Below, piece by piece: positions 1 through 9,132 of a stretch of 64,000 bases of DNA; within the stretch, counting starts at the first letter, position 1, and each line of letters opens with the position of its first letter. The stretch is from contig NZ_JBHEQA010000001.1 of NCBI RefSeq assembly GCF_043678055.1, forward strand, positions 868,001-932,000. Reading direction: 5' to 3'. The notes under the pieces were generated by a model that was not told the DNA's origin, searched no databases, and worked only from the letters and a program-made list of their open reading frames with translations. A program made the translations under genes and the position numbers. This DNA comes from Spongiimicrobium salis. GTDB taxonomy: Bacteria > Bacteroidota > Bacteroidia > Flavobacteriales > Flavobacteriaceae.

Positions 1-169
1 TTTGATTCCATCTTCCATTCCTTTTTTATTCAGCTGGATAGGCCCTGGTCTGGTTTTTGCTTTTTTTGCGTTCATGATGGTCCTGCAACTGCTGTTTGTT
101 CATTTTATGATGCCAGAAACCAAAGGAATTTCCTTGGAAGAACTATATCAAAAACTAAGCAATAGATAA
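1..169 (+). CDS. MFS sugar porter, C-terminal end (partial)
   Basis: This is the last 55 codons of a gene that begins before the window, read in the frame that starts at base 2. It encodes one final hydrophobic helix followed by MMPETKGISLEEL. The PETKG-x-x-LEE tail after the twelfth membrane helix is characteristic of the sugar porter family of the major facilitator superfamily (XylE/GalP type), inner-membrane proteins that import sugars by proton symport. The substrate cannot be told from the tail. The stop codon TAA is at 167-169. The family call is firm because this tail motif is very specific, but everything upstream is missing. Confidence 0.85.
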   Translation, partial: LIPSSIPFLFSWIGPGLVFAFFAFMMVLQLLFVHFMMPETKGISLEELYQKLSNR

Positions 170-316
170 AAATCATCTTGATATTTGATAATCAGCATTT
201 TATCGATTATTTGTGCCGTTTATCTTCCAGATATACGATTTATATAGCCCTTTATCGAAATAGTGCCCTCCTTCAGTATTTATACGCTTTTATTTTTTAA
301 ATTAGAGGAAACAAAT

Positions 317-448
317 ATGATTATGGAAGAAATATCTGTCGGTACAAGGATCCTAAATACGGTCCTTCGCGCTATGGTTGTAATTTTAATTGGTATTTTA
401 TCAGCTGTTGTAATTTGTATATTTTTAGCAGTCTTTAATATCATCTAA
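317..448 (+). CDS. 43-residue single-pass membrane microprotein
   Basis: This is a short open frame beginning MIMEEISVG and containing one long hydrophobic segment (about residues 14-41). A longer version could start at 263, but the inner ATG at 317 follows an AGAGGAAA stretch, and the 18 residues upstream look non-coding. No family is recognised. The segment LNTVLRAMVVIL resembles LNTTLSVLVVTL in the 40-residue protein at 6028-6150, so the two appear to be diverged copies. They sit on either side of the two large T9SS proteins. The protein is probably an inner-membrane peptide; its function is unknown. That the frame is translated is supported only by this resemblance. Confidence 0.5.
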   Translation: MIMEEISVGTRILNTVLRAMVVILIGILSAVVICIFLAVFNII

Positions 449-721
449 ATAAACCCTCCCCTATCTTACCCTGTCGACCTATTTGATTTTCCTTGTATCC
501 CCTTTCCAATACTTTTCTTAAGCCCTTGAAAAACAATTTTTTACAGGGATATTCCTACATATTCCAATTTCCACCGTTTTATATGCATAAAAACGTTAAT
601 TTGTTGATAACTTAAGGCTACTATATTTTTCTATTTCAGGAGGTGCAATATTTTTGTAAGATTGTCGTTAAAGTGTCAAAATGTTCGATTAACGGACGCT
701 TTTCGCTCTAAAAATTGCTAT
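449..721. other. intergenic region with no recognised gene
   Basis: This is AT-rich DNA between the microprotein and the first T9SS gene. No coding frame, strong hairpin or repeat was seen. It should contain the promoter of the downstream gene, but no clear TTTG / TAnnTTTG pair could be picked out. Confidence 0.5.
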
Positions 722-3346
722 ATGAACTGCTCTGAAGTCCCAGAATATATAAAAAAGAATTTCTTTTTTTTCCTGACCTTATGCCTTTTTCTCCCTTCAG
801 GACTATACGCACAGTGTACAGGTGCCGATTTTGAAGAACAAAACGGTATCGTTGTTATTCAAATGGAATCTGGAACACTGCCTACAGGTTGGAATGAAGA
901 GACGGGTTCTGCCGGTTTTACCGGAGATTCTTTTATTGCATGGCGGGGAAGTGATTTTTTCAATACTCCGGGCAATGGCGTCATTACCTATACCGTTCGT
1001 ATCAATACACCCGGAGAATATCGTTTTCAATGGAGAAGCAGAGTGGGTATTGGCACCAATAGTACGGAGCATAATGATTCTTGGCTCCGAATCGACGATG
1101 CCGATAGTTTTTTTGGAAGAAGAGCATCCGATGGAGGCTTGGTTTTCCCGAGGGATCGCCCAGGAAACCCGAAACCTGAAGGAGCAAGTTCAGACGGATG
1201 GTTGAAAGCGTATTTAAATGGAACGATCAATTGGACTTGGTCTACCTTGACCAGTGATAACGATGGGCATGAAATCTTTGCCACTTTTAATAATGCCGGA
1301 GTGTATACGATAGAGGTTTCCGGACGTTCCAATGGTCATTTTATAGATCGTATGGTGCTATACCGAGAAAGTCAGTTTTCAGAAAGTCAGGCTACCGACC
1401 TTTCTAGAGAGGAAACCGTATGTACCAATACTATGCCCGACTGTAGTAACCTTATGCTCAGTCTTGACCCCACGCCCGCAACTACCTGTAACGGGACCGA
1501 TGGCAGCGTCGTTTCCAATGTATCCGGAGCACAGGGGGCCGTTACCTATAGCTGGAGCAATGGGGAGACCACGCCCAATATCTTCGGACTCGCACCGGGG
1601 ACTTACACCTTGGACATCATGGACGCCGCGGGATGTCCCGCTTCCGCTTCCATTGTCGTCGGGGAACCCGCGCTGCCCAACGTTTCCCTAACCGCCTTTG
1701 CCAATGTTTCCGAAACCGATCCCGTCTTCGCCCTCAGTGGCGGAAGTCCCGTAGGAGGAAATTATTCCGGTACAGGGGTGAACAACAATATGTTCGATCC
1801 ATCCATTGGACCCGGAACCTACACCATTACCTATACCTATACCGATGGTACCACGCAGTGTACCAATACCGCAACACAGAATATTACCGTAGATCCCGCA
1901 GGGACCGACTGTAGCAACCTTATGCTCAGCCTTGACCCTACGCCCACAACTACCTGTAACGGGACCGATGGCAGCATCGTTTCCAATGTATCCGGAGCAC
2001 AGGGGGCCGTTACCTATAGCTGGAGCAATGGGGAGACCACGCCCAATATCTCCGGACTTGCTCCGGGGACCTATACCCTGGACATCATGGACGCCGCGGG
2101 ATGTCCCGCTTCCGCTTCCATTATCGTCGGGGAACCCGCGCTACCCAACGTTTCCCTATCCGCCTTTGCCAATGTTTCCGAAACCGATCCCGTCTTCGTC
2201 CTCAGTGGCGGAAGTCCCGCAGGAGGAAATTATTCCGGTACAGGGGTGAACAACAATATGTTCGATCCGTCCATTGGGCCCGGAACCTACACCATTACCT
2301 ATACCTATACCGATGGTACCACGCAGTGTACCAATACCGCTACACAGAATATTACCGTAGATCCCGCAGGGACCGACTGTAGCAACCTTATGCTCAGCCT
2401 TGACCCTACGCCCACAACTACCTGTAACGGGACCGATGGCAGCATCGTTTCCAATGTATCCGGAGCACAGGGGGCCGTTACCTATAGCTGGAGCAATGGG
2501 GAGACCACGCCCAATATCTTCGGACTCGCACCGGGGACTTACACCTTGGACATCATGGACGCCGCGGGATGTCCCGCTTCCGCTTCCATTGTCGTCGGGG
2601 AACCCGCGCTGCCCAACGTTTCCCTAACCGCCTTTGCCAATGTTTCCGAAACCGATCCCGTCTTCGCCCTCAGTGGCGGAAGTCCCGTAGGAGGAAATTA
2701 TTCCGGTACAGGGGTGAACAACAATATGTTCGATCCATCCATTGGACCCGGAACCTACACCATTACCTATACCTATACCGATGGTACCACGCAGTGTACC
2801 AATACCGCAACACAGAATATCGTTGTCATTGCCGATTCTTGTACCACATTGCCAGAGGTTTCCTTTGCCGCTTTTGATCGAGAAATATCGGAAATAGAGA
2901 CACCACTTGTATTGGACAAAGGTTTCCCAGAAGGTGGGGTTTATAGTGGTCCAGGGGTTGTTGATAATCGTTTTGACCCCTCAGTAACAGGACCTGGAAC
3001 CTTTACACTTACCTATGAATTTACCGATTCAACCACCAATTGTTCCAATACGGCAACACAGCTCATCACCGTCATTGAAAATACCAATGAAGGCGTATTT
3101 ATTTTCCCCAACCCTATCCAGGATGGTCGCTATCGGGTGAAGATTCCAGAAAATGTGACCGGGCCTCTAGAATATGGGATTTATGATGCCACTGGAAAAG
3201 CACTGAGAACGGGTACCATAGACAGCCAAGGCAATTTTCTCGATTTCAATGTTTCCAATCTCGTCTTACAACAGGGGATATATCGACTAGTAATTGAAGG
3301 AAATTCCTTAGAAAAACCCATAACAATTTCTTTTTTAAACAATTAA
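722..3346 (+). CDS. secreted SprB-repeat protein with T9SS sorting domain
   Basis: This is a large exported surface or secreted protein of 874 residues. The frame can be extended to a TTG at 662, but ATG 722 directly precedes a signal peptide that ends around SGLYAQ (residue 31). Residues about 38-215 form a beta-rich module with many Trp and Tyr, plausibly a carbohydrate-binding-like (CBM6/35-type) domain; the same module opens the next gene. Residues 241-700 are three near-identical 156-residue units, each an SprB-type repeat (SWSNGETTPNI, GLAPGTYTLDI) followed by a GGSP..YSGTGV Ig-like part. A diverged half unit follows. The last roughly 84 residues (FIFPNP... onward) are a type A T9SS C-terminal sorting domain, removed during export across the outer membrane. 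The ligand is unknown; adhesion or polysaccharide binding is inferred. Confidence 0.85.
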   Translation: MNCSEVPEYIKKNFFFFLTLCLFLPSGLYAQCTGADFEEQNGIVVIQMESGTLPTGWNEETGSAGFTGDSFIAWRGSDFFNTPGNGVITYTVRINTPGEYRFQWRSRVGIGTNSTEHNDSWLRIDDADSFFGRRASDGGLVFPRDRPGNPKPEGASSDGWLKAYLNGTINWTWSTLTSDNDGHEIFATFNNAGVYTIEVSGRSNGHFIDRMVLYRESQFSESQATDLSREETVCTNTMPDCSNLMLSLDPTPATTCNGTDGSVVSNVSGAQGAVTYSWSNGETTPNIFGLAPGTYTLDIMDAAGCPASASIVVGEPALPNVSLTAFANVSETDPVFALSGGSPVGGNYSGTGVNNNMFDPSIGPGTYTITYTYTDGTTQCTNTATQNITVDPAGTDCSNLMLSLDPTPTTTCNGTDGSIVSNVSGAQGAVTYSWSNGETTPNISGLAPGTYTLDIMDAAGCPASASIIVGEPALPNVSLSAFANVSETDPVFVLSGGSPAGGNYSGTGVNNNMFDPSIGPGTYTITYTYTDGTTQCTNTATQNITVDPAGTDCSNLMLSLDPTPTTTCNGTDGSIVSNVSGAQGAVTYSWSNGETTPNIFGLAPGTYTLDIMDAAGCPASASIVVGEPALPNVSLTAFANVSETDPVFALSGGSPVGGNYSGTGVNNNMFDPSIGPGTYTITYTYTDGTTQCTNTATQNIVVIADSCTTLPEVSFAAFDREISEIETPLVLDKGFPEGGVYSGPGVVDNRFDPSVTGPGTFTLTYEFTDSTTNCSNTATQLITVIENTNEGVFIFPNPIQDGRYRVKIPENVTGPLEYGIYDATGKALRTGTIDSQGNFLDFNVSNLVLQQGIYRLVIEGNSLEKPITISFLNN
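1442..2820 (+). repeat. three tandem 468-bp coding repeats
   Basis: Units begin at 1442, 1910 and 2378, exactly 468 bp (156 codons) apart. The third ends near 2820, where the sequence diverges into a degenerate half unit. The copies are nearly identical at DNA level. Units 1 and 3 share variants that unit 2 lacks (for example TTCGGACTCGCACCGGGG against TCCGGACTTGCTCCGGGG), which points to recent duplication or gene conversion. Confidence 0.95.
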
Positions 3347-3471
3347 GCAAAAAAAATAGTCCAATTCATGGTTCTCACTCGTACGTACCTTAAGGCAAAT
3401 TATAGACAGAGGATTTTCACAGATATTTTTCATAACAATTAATCTTTTATTCAACAATTTAACAATCTAAT

Positions 3472-5781
3472 ATGGGGCTAAAAACTACTCTACTACTATT
3501 ATTTACAGCTGCATTTTTTTATCAAGCCAAAGCACAGTGCAATGCTGATTTTGAAGAACAAAATGGCATTGTCGTCATTGAAATGGAATCCGGGAATCTA
3601 GCTTCCGGATGGGAAAGAGAAACTGGAAGATCTGGTTTTACTGGAGATTCCTTTATTGCCTGGAGAGGGCAAGACAATTTCAACACTCCTGGAAGGGGTG
3701 TTATTGAATATAGCGTGCGCATTAACACTCCCGGTGTTTATCGCATGCAATGGAGAAGCCGAATAGGTATTGGAAGCAACAGTACCGAACATAATGATTC
3801 TTGGTTTCGTGTTCCAGATGCCTTTGATTTATTTGGGCGAAGAGGGAACGATTTTGTATACCCTAGAGGCGGAAACTTCAGGCGATCCAATGAGGTAGCC
3901 GAAGGTGCATCTGGAAATGGTTGGTTGAAGGCCTATTTAAGCGGTTCCACCAATTGGACCTGGTCTACCTTAACCAATGACGGAATCGGATATGAAATAT
4001 TTGTTGAATTTAGCTCCCCTGGAACCTATACGGTACAGGTATCCGGACGATCTAATGGTCATTTTATAGATCGCATGGTACTTTACAGAGAAGGCGTTGT
4101 TTCAGAAAGCAGTGCCACTAGTCTTTCCAGAGAAGAGACAAGATGTTCTGGAGAAGATCCAGAACCAGACCCAGATCCGGCACCTGCAATAGCTTCCTTG
4201 CAATTGATCAATGCCGATACCAATACTGCAATTGGCACTTTGACCAATAATACTACCATTAACTTGGCAGATATCAATAATGCAACATTGAGTGTCAATG
4301 CTTTGACACAACCCTCAACTGTGGGCAGTGTACGCATGGCCTTGTCCGGTCCTATTAACTCGGACAGAACAGAAAATGTGAGGCCTTATGCCCTTTTCGG
4401 GGATAGCGGTTCCAACTTTACGGGACGAGCGTTCCCTGAAGGAGATTATAGCTTAAGGGTAACACCTTATAGCGGTAGTGCCCAAAGTGGAACTGCAGGT
4501 AACACAACCACGATTAACTTTTCTGTAGTAGATGATGCTACGGTAGATTGTTCTCAGTTATCGGTAACCTTGGGTTCTTTTAGCGATGTGGAAGAAGATA
4601 CCGCATCTTTTGCATTGACAGGGGGTAGCCCTGCAGGAGGTACATATTCTGGGACAGGAGTTAGCAACGGTAACTTCAACCCCGGGATTGGTCCAGGAAC
4701 ATATACCATTACCTATAGTTTTACGGATGCAACAACGGGTTGTTCCGATTCGGCTACAAACACGATTCGTGTAACAGCCACAACACCGCAAAGTGCTATT
4801 ACAAGCTTTGTCTTGGTCAATGCAGATACGGATCAAGATATTGGTGTTATCGCTCCTGGAATGCAGTACAATATCAATGACTTACCCACGACCAATTTGG
4901 ACATTCGGGCCAATACCGGAACTACCGTAGGTAGTGTTGCCCTAACGTTAACGGGGAACCCTTCTGTTTCCCGTACGGAAAATGTAGCCCCTTATGCCTT
5001 GTTTGGGAACATTGGAACCAACTATATCGGTGCTGCCTTTAACTTAGGGAATTATCAGATATCAGCGACACCTTTTAGCGGTAGCAATAGATCGGGCACT
5101 GCAGGAACACCATTAAGCATAGATTTCTCCATTGTTGCTGGTTCTGGCGAAGAAGGAGAAGATCCGCTAGAATTTACTTTTAGAGCTATGGATTCCAGTA
5201 CGGACCGTGCAATCCGGTTTGTTATAAATGGTACGACAGTCAGAAGAAATAACAATATTAACTTTAGAGTGTCTACCAATGACGATGCTGCAGTAGGAAG
5301 TATCGGGATACAACTAACAGGAGTACAAGATTTCGATGCTATTGAAAATGGCGCTCCTTATGCTTTATTCGGAAATGTTGGAAATGATTATTTGGACGGT
5401 TCCCTTCCAAATGGAACCTATACCCTAAGGGCAGAAGCCTTTTCGGGAAGTAACCTGACCGGAAGCTCACTGGGTTCCCGTACCGTAACTTTTAGAATTT
5501 TGGGTACGGCTTCAAGTACGCAACAACTTGTTGCCTTTCCAAATCCCGTAGTAGGAAGTACCGTTTCTGTTCAGATTCCAGAGAATATGGGACAAGAAAT
5601 GTTTTATAGTGTAGTTAATGCTGCTGGTTTAGAATTGGAAACAGGGAAAGTTTCGGTAATCGAAGGACAAGAAAATGCTGTTTTCAACTTAAAGTCGTTC
5701 AACACTCGAAATACGGGCATCTATTACCTCGTAATTCAGTCAGGTGGTATTAAACGTACGGTACCCCTGGTGAAACAATAA
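3472..5781 (+). CDS. secreted multi-domain protein with T9SS sorting domain, paralogue of upstream gene
   Basis: This is a 769-residue exported protein with a clear signal peptide (cleavage after AKA, about residue 21). Its N-terminal module (about 25-205) is closely similar to that of the upstream T9SS protein, including ESG, DSFIAWRG and SNGHFIDRMVLYRE, so the two arose by duplication. After a DPEPDPDPAP-type linker come three copies of a domain marked by ENVxPYALFG (about 240-350, 440-550 and 565-680). One GGSP..YSGTGV unit of the kind in the upstream gene lies between the first two. The C-terminal roughly 80 residues (AFPNPV... onward) are a type A T9SS sorting domain. The protein is probably anchored to or released from the cell surface; carbohydrate binding is inferred, not shown. 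Confidence 0.85.
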   Translation: MGLKTTLLLLFTAAFFYQAKAQCNADFEEQNGIVVIEMESGNLASGWERETGRSGFTGDSFIAWRGQDNFNTPGRGVIEYSVRINTPGVYRMQWRSRIGIGSNSTEHNDSWFRVPDAFDLFGRRGNDFVYPRGGNFRRSNEVAEGASGNGWLKAYLSGSTNWTWSTLTNDGIGYEIFVEFSSPGTYTVQVSGRSNGHFIDRMVLYREGVVSESSATSLSREETRCSGEDPEPDPDPAPAIASLQLINADTNTAIGTLTNNTTINLADINNATLSVNALTQPSTVGSVRMALSGPINSDRTENVRPYALFGDSGSNFTGRAFPEGDYSLRVTPYSGSAQSGTAGNTTTINFSVVDDATVDCSQLSVTLGSFSDVEEDTASFALTGGSPAGGTYSGTGVSNGNFNPGIGPGTYTITYSFTDATTGCSDSATNTIRVTATTPQSAITSFVLVNADTDQDIGVIAPGMQYNINDLPTTNLDIRANTGTTVGSVALTLTGNPSVSRTENVAPYALFGNIGTNYIGAAFNLGNYQISATPFSGSNRSGTAGTPLSIDFSIVAGSGEEGEDPLEFTFRAMDSSTDRAIRFVINGTTVRRNNNINFRVSTNDDAAVGSIGIQLTGVQDFDAIENGAPYALFGNVGNDYLDGSLPNGTYTLRAEAFSGSNLTGSSLGSRTVTFRILGTASSTQQLVAFPNPVVGSTVSVQIPENMGQEMFYSVVNAAGLELETGKVSVIEGQENAVFNLKSFNTRNTGIYYLVIQSGGIKRTVPLVKQ

Positions 5782-5800
5782 GAAGATAAAATTATTTGGC

Positions 5801-5833
5801 AAAAACCACGCCCTTCCCCGGGCGTGGTTTTTT
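5801..5833 (+). terminator. strong rho-independent terminator
   Basis: A perfect 13-bp stem (AAAAACCACGCCC with its complement at 5820-5832) and a 6-nt loop run into a T tract, 20 bp after the second T9SS gene. The A-rich foot makes it likely to work in both directions. Confidence 0.93.
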
Positions 5834-6027
5834 AGTTCAGGTCTTTTCCCAAAATGCAGTACAAAGCGGTTTGGATGGTTTCTAAAATTCTATTCTAAAC
5901 CTTAGAAAGTGCTTAAAGTCTTCTTGACCACATAATTTTATAATTTTACAACATTATATGTAGGTTTTTTCTTTCTTTTTTATATCTTAGTACAAGCAGA
6001 CAACTTAGGATTTAAATTCGATATCGT

Positions 6028-6150
6028 ATGGAAAACTTATCATTCAAAAGCGGACTATTGAACACTACCCTATCTGTGCTTGTTGTGACACTTAAAGCCG
6101 TCTTGATTTTCATTACTTTTCGTGTACTCTTGTCGCTACTAGGATTATAA
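6028..6150 (+). CDS. 40-residue single-pass membrane microprotein
   Basis: A 41-codon frame begins MENLSFKSGLLNTTL and ends with a hydrophobic stretch (LVVTLKAVLIFITFRVLLSL). It is too short for usual gene callers but sits alone between two terminators (5801-5833 and 6208-6234), which argues for its own transcript. It resembles the 43-residue protein at 317-448 in length, layout and the LNT-x-L-x-x-(L/M)VV-x-L core. No family is recognised. It is probably an inner-membrane peptide of unknown role. Confidence 0.5.
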   Translation: MENLSFKSGLLNTTLSVLVVTLKAVLIFITFRVLLSLLGL

Positions 6151-6207
6151 AACATTAAATAGGATTAATAAGTTTGGTTGTAATTAGGTTACTTTGAAGC
6201 AGTAAAG

Positions 6208-6234
6208 AGGCTTTCCATAAAGGAAAGCCTTTTT
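6208..6234 (+). terminator. rho-independent terminator after the microprotein
   Basis: AGGCTTTCC pairs with GGAAAGCCT across a 5-nt loop and is followed by TTTT. It lies 58 bp after the stop of the 40-residue frame and supports transcription of that frame. Confidence 0.85.
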
Positions 6235-6285
6235 CATTTTCGATTTTTATATAAACCTTCCTCTATAAGGGCGTAAATACGTAAT

Positions 6286-6507
6286 CTATACCCGCGGGAC
6301 TCCTTTAATTCTTTTTTCAATTTTTCGTTTTTTCACCGTGAGACGCTTCATTAATTCCATTAATGTTTTGTCTTTGGTTTCCTTATAAATTTGATTAATG
6401 GCTAAAATGAGTTCCTTTGCCTTTCTAGAGGCAATAATCCGATCATTTGTTGACATACGGCTCATTTTTTGATTTTCAAAATCCAAGGCTTCGTTTAAAA
6501 TATCCAT
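6286..6507 (-). CDS. small basic helical protein, unknown function
   Basis: The frame encodes 73 residues, begins MDILNEALDFEN and ends in a Lys/Arg-rich stretch (VKKRKIEKRIKG). It looks soluble and alpha-helical with no membrane segment or signal peptide. No family is recognised. It is a single-gene unit with no close partner on its strand. The basic tail could contact nucleic acid, but nothing else supports that. Heptad-like spacing of Leu and Ile between residues 30 and 55 suggests a short amphipathic helix. It is probably real because codon choice matches its neighbours. Confidence 0.6.
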   Translation of the reverse strand: MDILNEALDFENQKMSRMSTNDRIIASRKAKELILAINQIYKETKDKTLMELMKRLTVKKRKIEKRIKGVPRV

Positions 6508-6707
6508 AGCGTTTTATTTTTGAATGCACCTTAAAATTACTCATAATAATAGGTAATTTCCTACAATTTATCATAATTTTAGCAATACTACCGCAATGTT
6601 GTAGCGCACTATACTATTTTAGATGCCATTGGCTCCGAACACCGCCATTTGACAAAGTACGGTACGCCATTCTCTATAACAGAACTACTCTTTGTAGGTA
6701 AGAAAAA

Positions 6708-7163
6708 TTAATAGGCCTTCATGGATATCAAGGTAGTGACCCAGACGATAAGTGAAGATATGATAATGCCAATAAGGTTGGCCCAAAATGCCTTGGATTT
6801 CTCCATTTTTAAGATATAAGTGGCGATACTTCCGGCATAAACTCCTGTGCCGGGCAGTGGAATCATTACGAAAAACATAAGGCCCCAAAATCCGTATTTT
6901 TGAATTTTATCGGCAGAACCCGTCTTCGCCCGTCTAGCAATAAACAATGCAGATTTCTTATAGAAATTCCATCGTAAAAGATGCCTGTTTACGTATTCCA
7001 AGAAAAACAACATTAACGGAAATACCAGAATATTTGCCGCAACACAAGCCACAAAGACAAGGTAAACATTTACATCTTTCAGCATTCCATACGGTATGCC
7101 CACTTTTGCTTCCCCAAAAGGTGAAATGCTCCAGAGCATAGCGATACATAGGTCTTTGATCAT
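6708..7163 (-). CDS. small multidrug-export-type membrane protein (COG2426 family)
   Basis: This 151-residue protein has about four membrane helices. The pattern ISPFGEAKVGIPYGM near residue 15 and MIPLPGTGVYAGS near residue 108 match the Sm_multidrug_ex / COG2426 family of inner-membrane proteins. Those are named as putative small-molecule exporters, but their function is not established. The conserved E and the PLPGTG loop lie where the family has them. The gene stands alone on the minus strand. Family membership is fairly sure; an export role is only the family label. Confidence 0.8.
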   Translation of the reverse strand: MIKDLCIAMLWSISPFGEAKVGIPYGMLKDVNVYLVFVACVAANILVFPLMLFFLEYVNRHLLRWNFYKKSALFIARRAKTGSADKIQKYGFWGLMFFVMIPLPGTGVYAGSIATYILKMEKSKAFWANLIGIIISSLIVWVTTLISMKAY

Positions 7164-7647
7164 AAGCTATTTTAGCAATTTACAAAGCTAGTCATCAAAA
7201 CTATTTTTTACAGCATTTATTATCGTAAAAATTGATGGTATGATCGTTAAAGTTTCTATTTCGCCTAAACCATTGGCCAAATCGTCCCTTTTTCCATAAA
7301 GAATCAAAGCATAAAGTCTCTAGGCTCAAAACGTTAATCTGATACAATTTTCATCAATTTCCATGCGCTATTTTTGGTCTCATAAAACAGCTATCCCTTG
7401 TAAATGCATACGCAGAGGAAAGTTTGTAGCACAATTCAAAACCAGGTCGAAGGAATATAACTTGTACGTAATACGGAACAAAAAAGCAGTCACATCCCTT
7501 CTATCATCTAGTAGTATTTCCCATGATTTGCTATCTTTAAACAAGGAAAAATGCATAGAATGGCTCACTTAGAACCAAACACAAAACACTTTTTAAGACC
7601 GTAAATACCATAACTTTTCTTCAATACCTCATATAGCTTAGATTTCT
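7164..7647. other. 484-bp intergenic region with no supported gene
   Basis: This is the space between two divergent genes. A 69-codon plus-strand frame at 7363-7572 is overlapped by an equally long minus frame; neither has a recognisable domain or a good start, so neither is called. No strong hairpin or repeat was noticed. Confidence 0.6.
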
Positions 7648-9051
7648 ATGGACACGATAAAACATAACTTCCTTTTTCTCCTTTTATGCTTTTCCCTCTC
7701 TTTCAGTAGTTCTGCACAAAATATCTATAGGACGGCTTGTCAAGGGAATCTAACGCGTTTGGATAGTCTACTTCAAAACACGGCAATTGATACGGTAGAC
7801 CAGCGCGGAAGATCGTTGGTCCATTGGGCCGTGGCCTGTAAACAAAAAAAAGTATTTGACTTTCTAGTCGCTCGGGGAGCCGCCACCAATCTCGAGGATA
7901 AGGCGGGAGACACTCCATTGTTTATGGCGGTCCGCTTCAATAATGAGCAATTATTTGATACACTTCTCCAGTTGCAGACCAGTACAGATTGGACCGCTAG
8001 CTATGGAGCATCCCTTTTGGAAAAGGCCATTTTGAACAAAAATTTAAGGATGGTTCAACAGTTAATTGCCCAAGGGGTAGACATCCATATTCTGAATGAT
8101 AGGGGAAGTACTCCTTTAGAAATTGCTTTGCGGACTCAAGCCAAAGAGATTTCAGCTTGGCTCCTTACAAGCGGTGCCGATTCAAATCGGGTACGACACT
8201 TTCAATTGAATGGCCCTTATCTGGGACAAAAGGACCCCGGGTTAACTCCACAACGCTTTGCGCCCAATTTTATATCTACGGAAGAATATGAATTTGGTTC
8301 CGTTTTCAATGCTGCAGGAACCGAATTCTATTATGGCGTTGATGTTAATGGAAAAGCTGAAATTCGATATTCCAAACGGATAAATGATTTGTGGACCTTT
8401 CCCAAAATCCTACTCTCTCACGAACGTTATGGGTATAATGACCCTTTTCTTTCTCCGGATGAGAATAGATTGTATTTTATATCGGAAAGGGCTTTGGATG
8501 GCATCGGAGATTTAAAGGATTATGATATTTGGTACGTAGAGCGCATAAAAGAAGGATGGTCCCAACCTATCAATGCCGGACCAAACATCAATTCTGATCG
8601 CAACGAATACTACATCTCTTTCACCAAGGATGGTACGATGTATTTTTCCTCAAGTGTGAATGCTCCTGAAGAAAGAAAAAGCTCTGATTTGGATATTTAT
8701 GCGTCGCAAAGTAAGAATGGAACATTTCAAAAGGCGGTTTCCTTAGGAAATTCCATCAATACCCCAGACTATGAAGCCGATGTGTTTGTAGATCCAGAAG
8801 AACGCTATGTTATTTTTTGTGGTATTCGTCCGGAAGGCTTGGGTAGGGGAGATCTCTACATTAGCTTTAAAAACCTGGACGGCACTTGGACAAAAGCGGC
8901 CAGCATGGGAGAAAAAATAAATACAGAACATCATGAACTTTGTCCTTTTGTCTCTAAGGATGGTAAATATTTCTTTTACACCAGCAATCAGGATATCTAT
9001 TGGGTAAGCACAAAAATTATTGATGACCTAGCAGCGCAATATCGGAATTAG
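7648..9051 (+). CDS. exported ankyrin-repeat / PD40 beta-propeller fusion protein
   Basis: This 467-residue protein starts with a signal peptide (cleavage near SSAQ, residue 25). Residues about 28-180 carry four or five ankyrin-type repeats (GRSLVHWAVACKQKK, GDTPLFMAVRFNNEQ, GSTPLEIALRTQAK). Residues about 215-455 carry WD40-like PD40 repeats of the TolB kind (DPFLSPDENRLYFIS, EYYISFTKDGTMYFSS, CPFVSKDGKYFFYTS). Both parts are protein-interaction scaffolds, so the protein is probably periplasmic or outer-membrane associated and binds a partner. It contains no catalytic motif. The combination of the two repeat families in one exported chain is unusual. It stands alone, with a VOC-family gene 81 bp downstream. 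Confidence 0.82.
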   Translation: MDTIKHNFLFLLLCFSLSFSSSAQNIYRTACQGNLTRLDSLLQNTAIDTVDQRGRSLVHWAVACKQKKVFDFLVARGAATNLEDKAGDTPLFMAVRFNNEQLFDTLLQLQTSTDWTASYGASLLEKAILNKNLRMVQQLIAQGVDIHILNDRGSTPLEIALRTQAKEISAWLLTSGADSNRVRHFQLNGPYLGQKDPGLTPQRFAPNFISTEEYEFGSVFNAAGTEFYYGVDVNGKAEIRYSKRINDLWTFPKILLSHERYGYNDPFLSPDENRLYFISERALDGIGDLKDYDIWYVERIKEGWSQPINAGPNINSDRNEYYISFTKDGTMYFSSSVNAPEERKSSDLDIYASQSKNGTFQKAVSLGNSINTPDYEADVFVDPEERYVIFCGIRPEGLGRGDLYISFKNLDGTWTKAASMGEKINTEHHELCPFVSKDGKYFFYTSNQDIYWVSTKIIDDLAAQYRN

Positions 9052-9132
9052 GGAATCTGGTCACAAGGGGTGGTACACATCCTTATCGCCTCGAAGAATA
9101 TTCGTTATCTTTAACACACAAATTTCCTAAAG

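Noticed and set aside
662..721. TTG start for the first T9SS gene
   Set aside because: ATG 722 sits directly before a clear signal peptide; the extra 20 residues have no signal-like character.
1442..2820. Tandem repeat considered as a CRISPR array or minisatellite
   Set aside because: The 468-bp unit is in frame, protein coding, and matches SprB-type repeats; there are no short repeats with spacers.
1464..2877. Several 75- to 105-codon frames inside the T9SS repeats, occurring every 468 bp
   Set aside because: They are out-of-frame shadows of the repeated coding sequence; their regular spacing follows the repeat unit, and their translations are rich in Arg/Pro with no domain.
7363..7572. 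69-codon plus frame with an equally long minus frame on top
   Set aside because: Neither has a domain or a good start, and each excludes the other.
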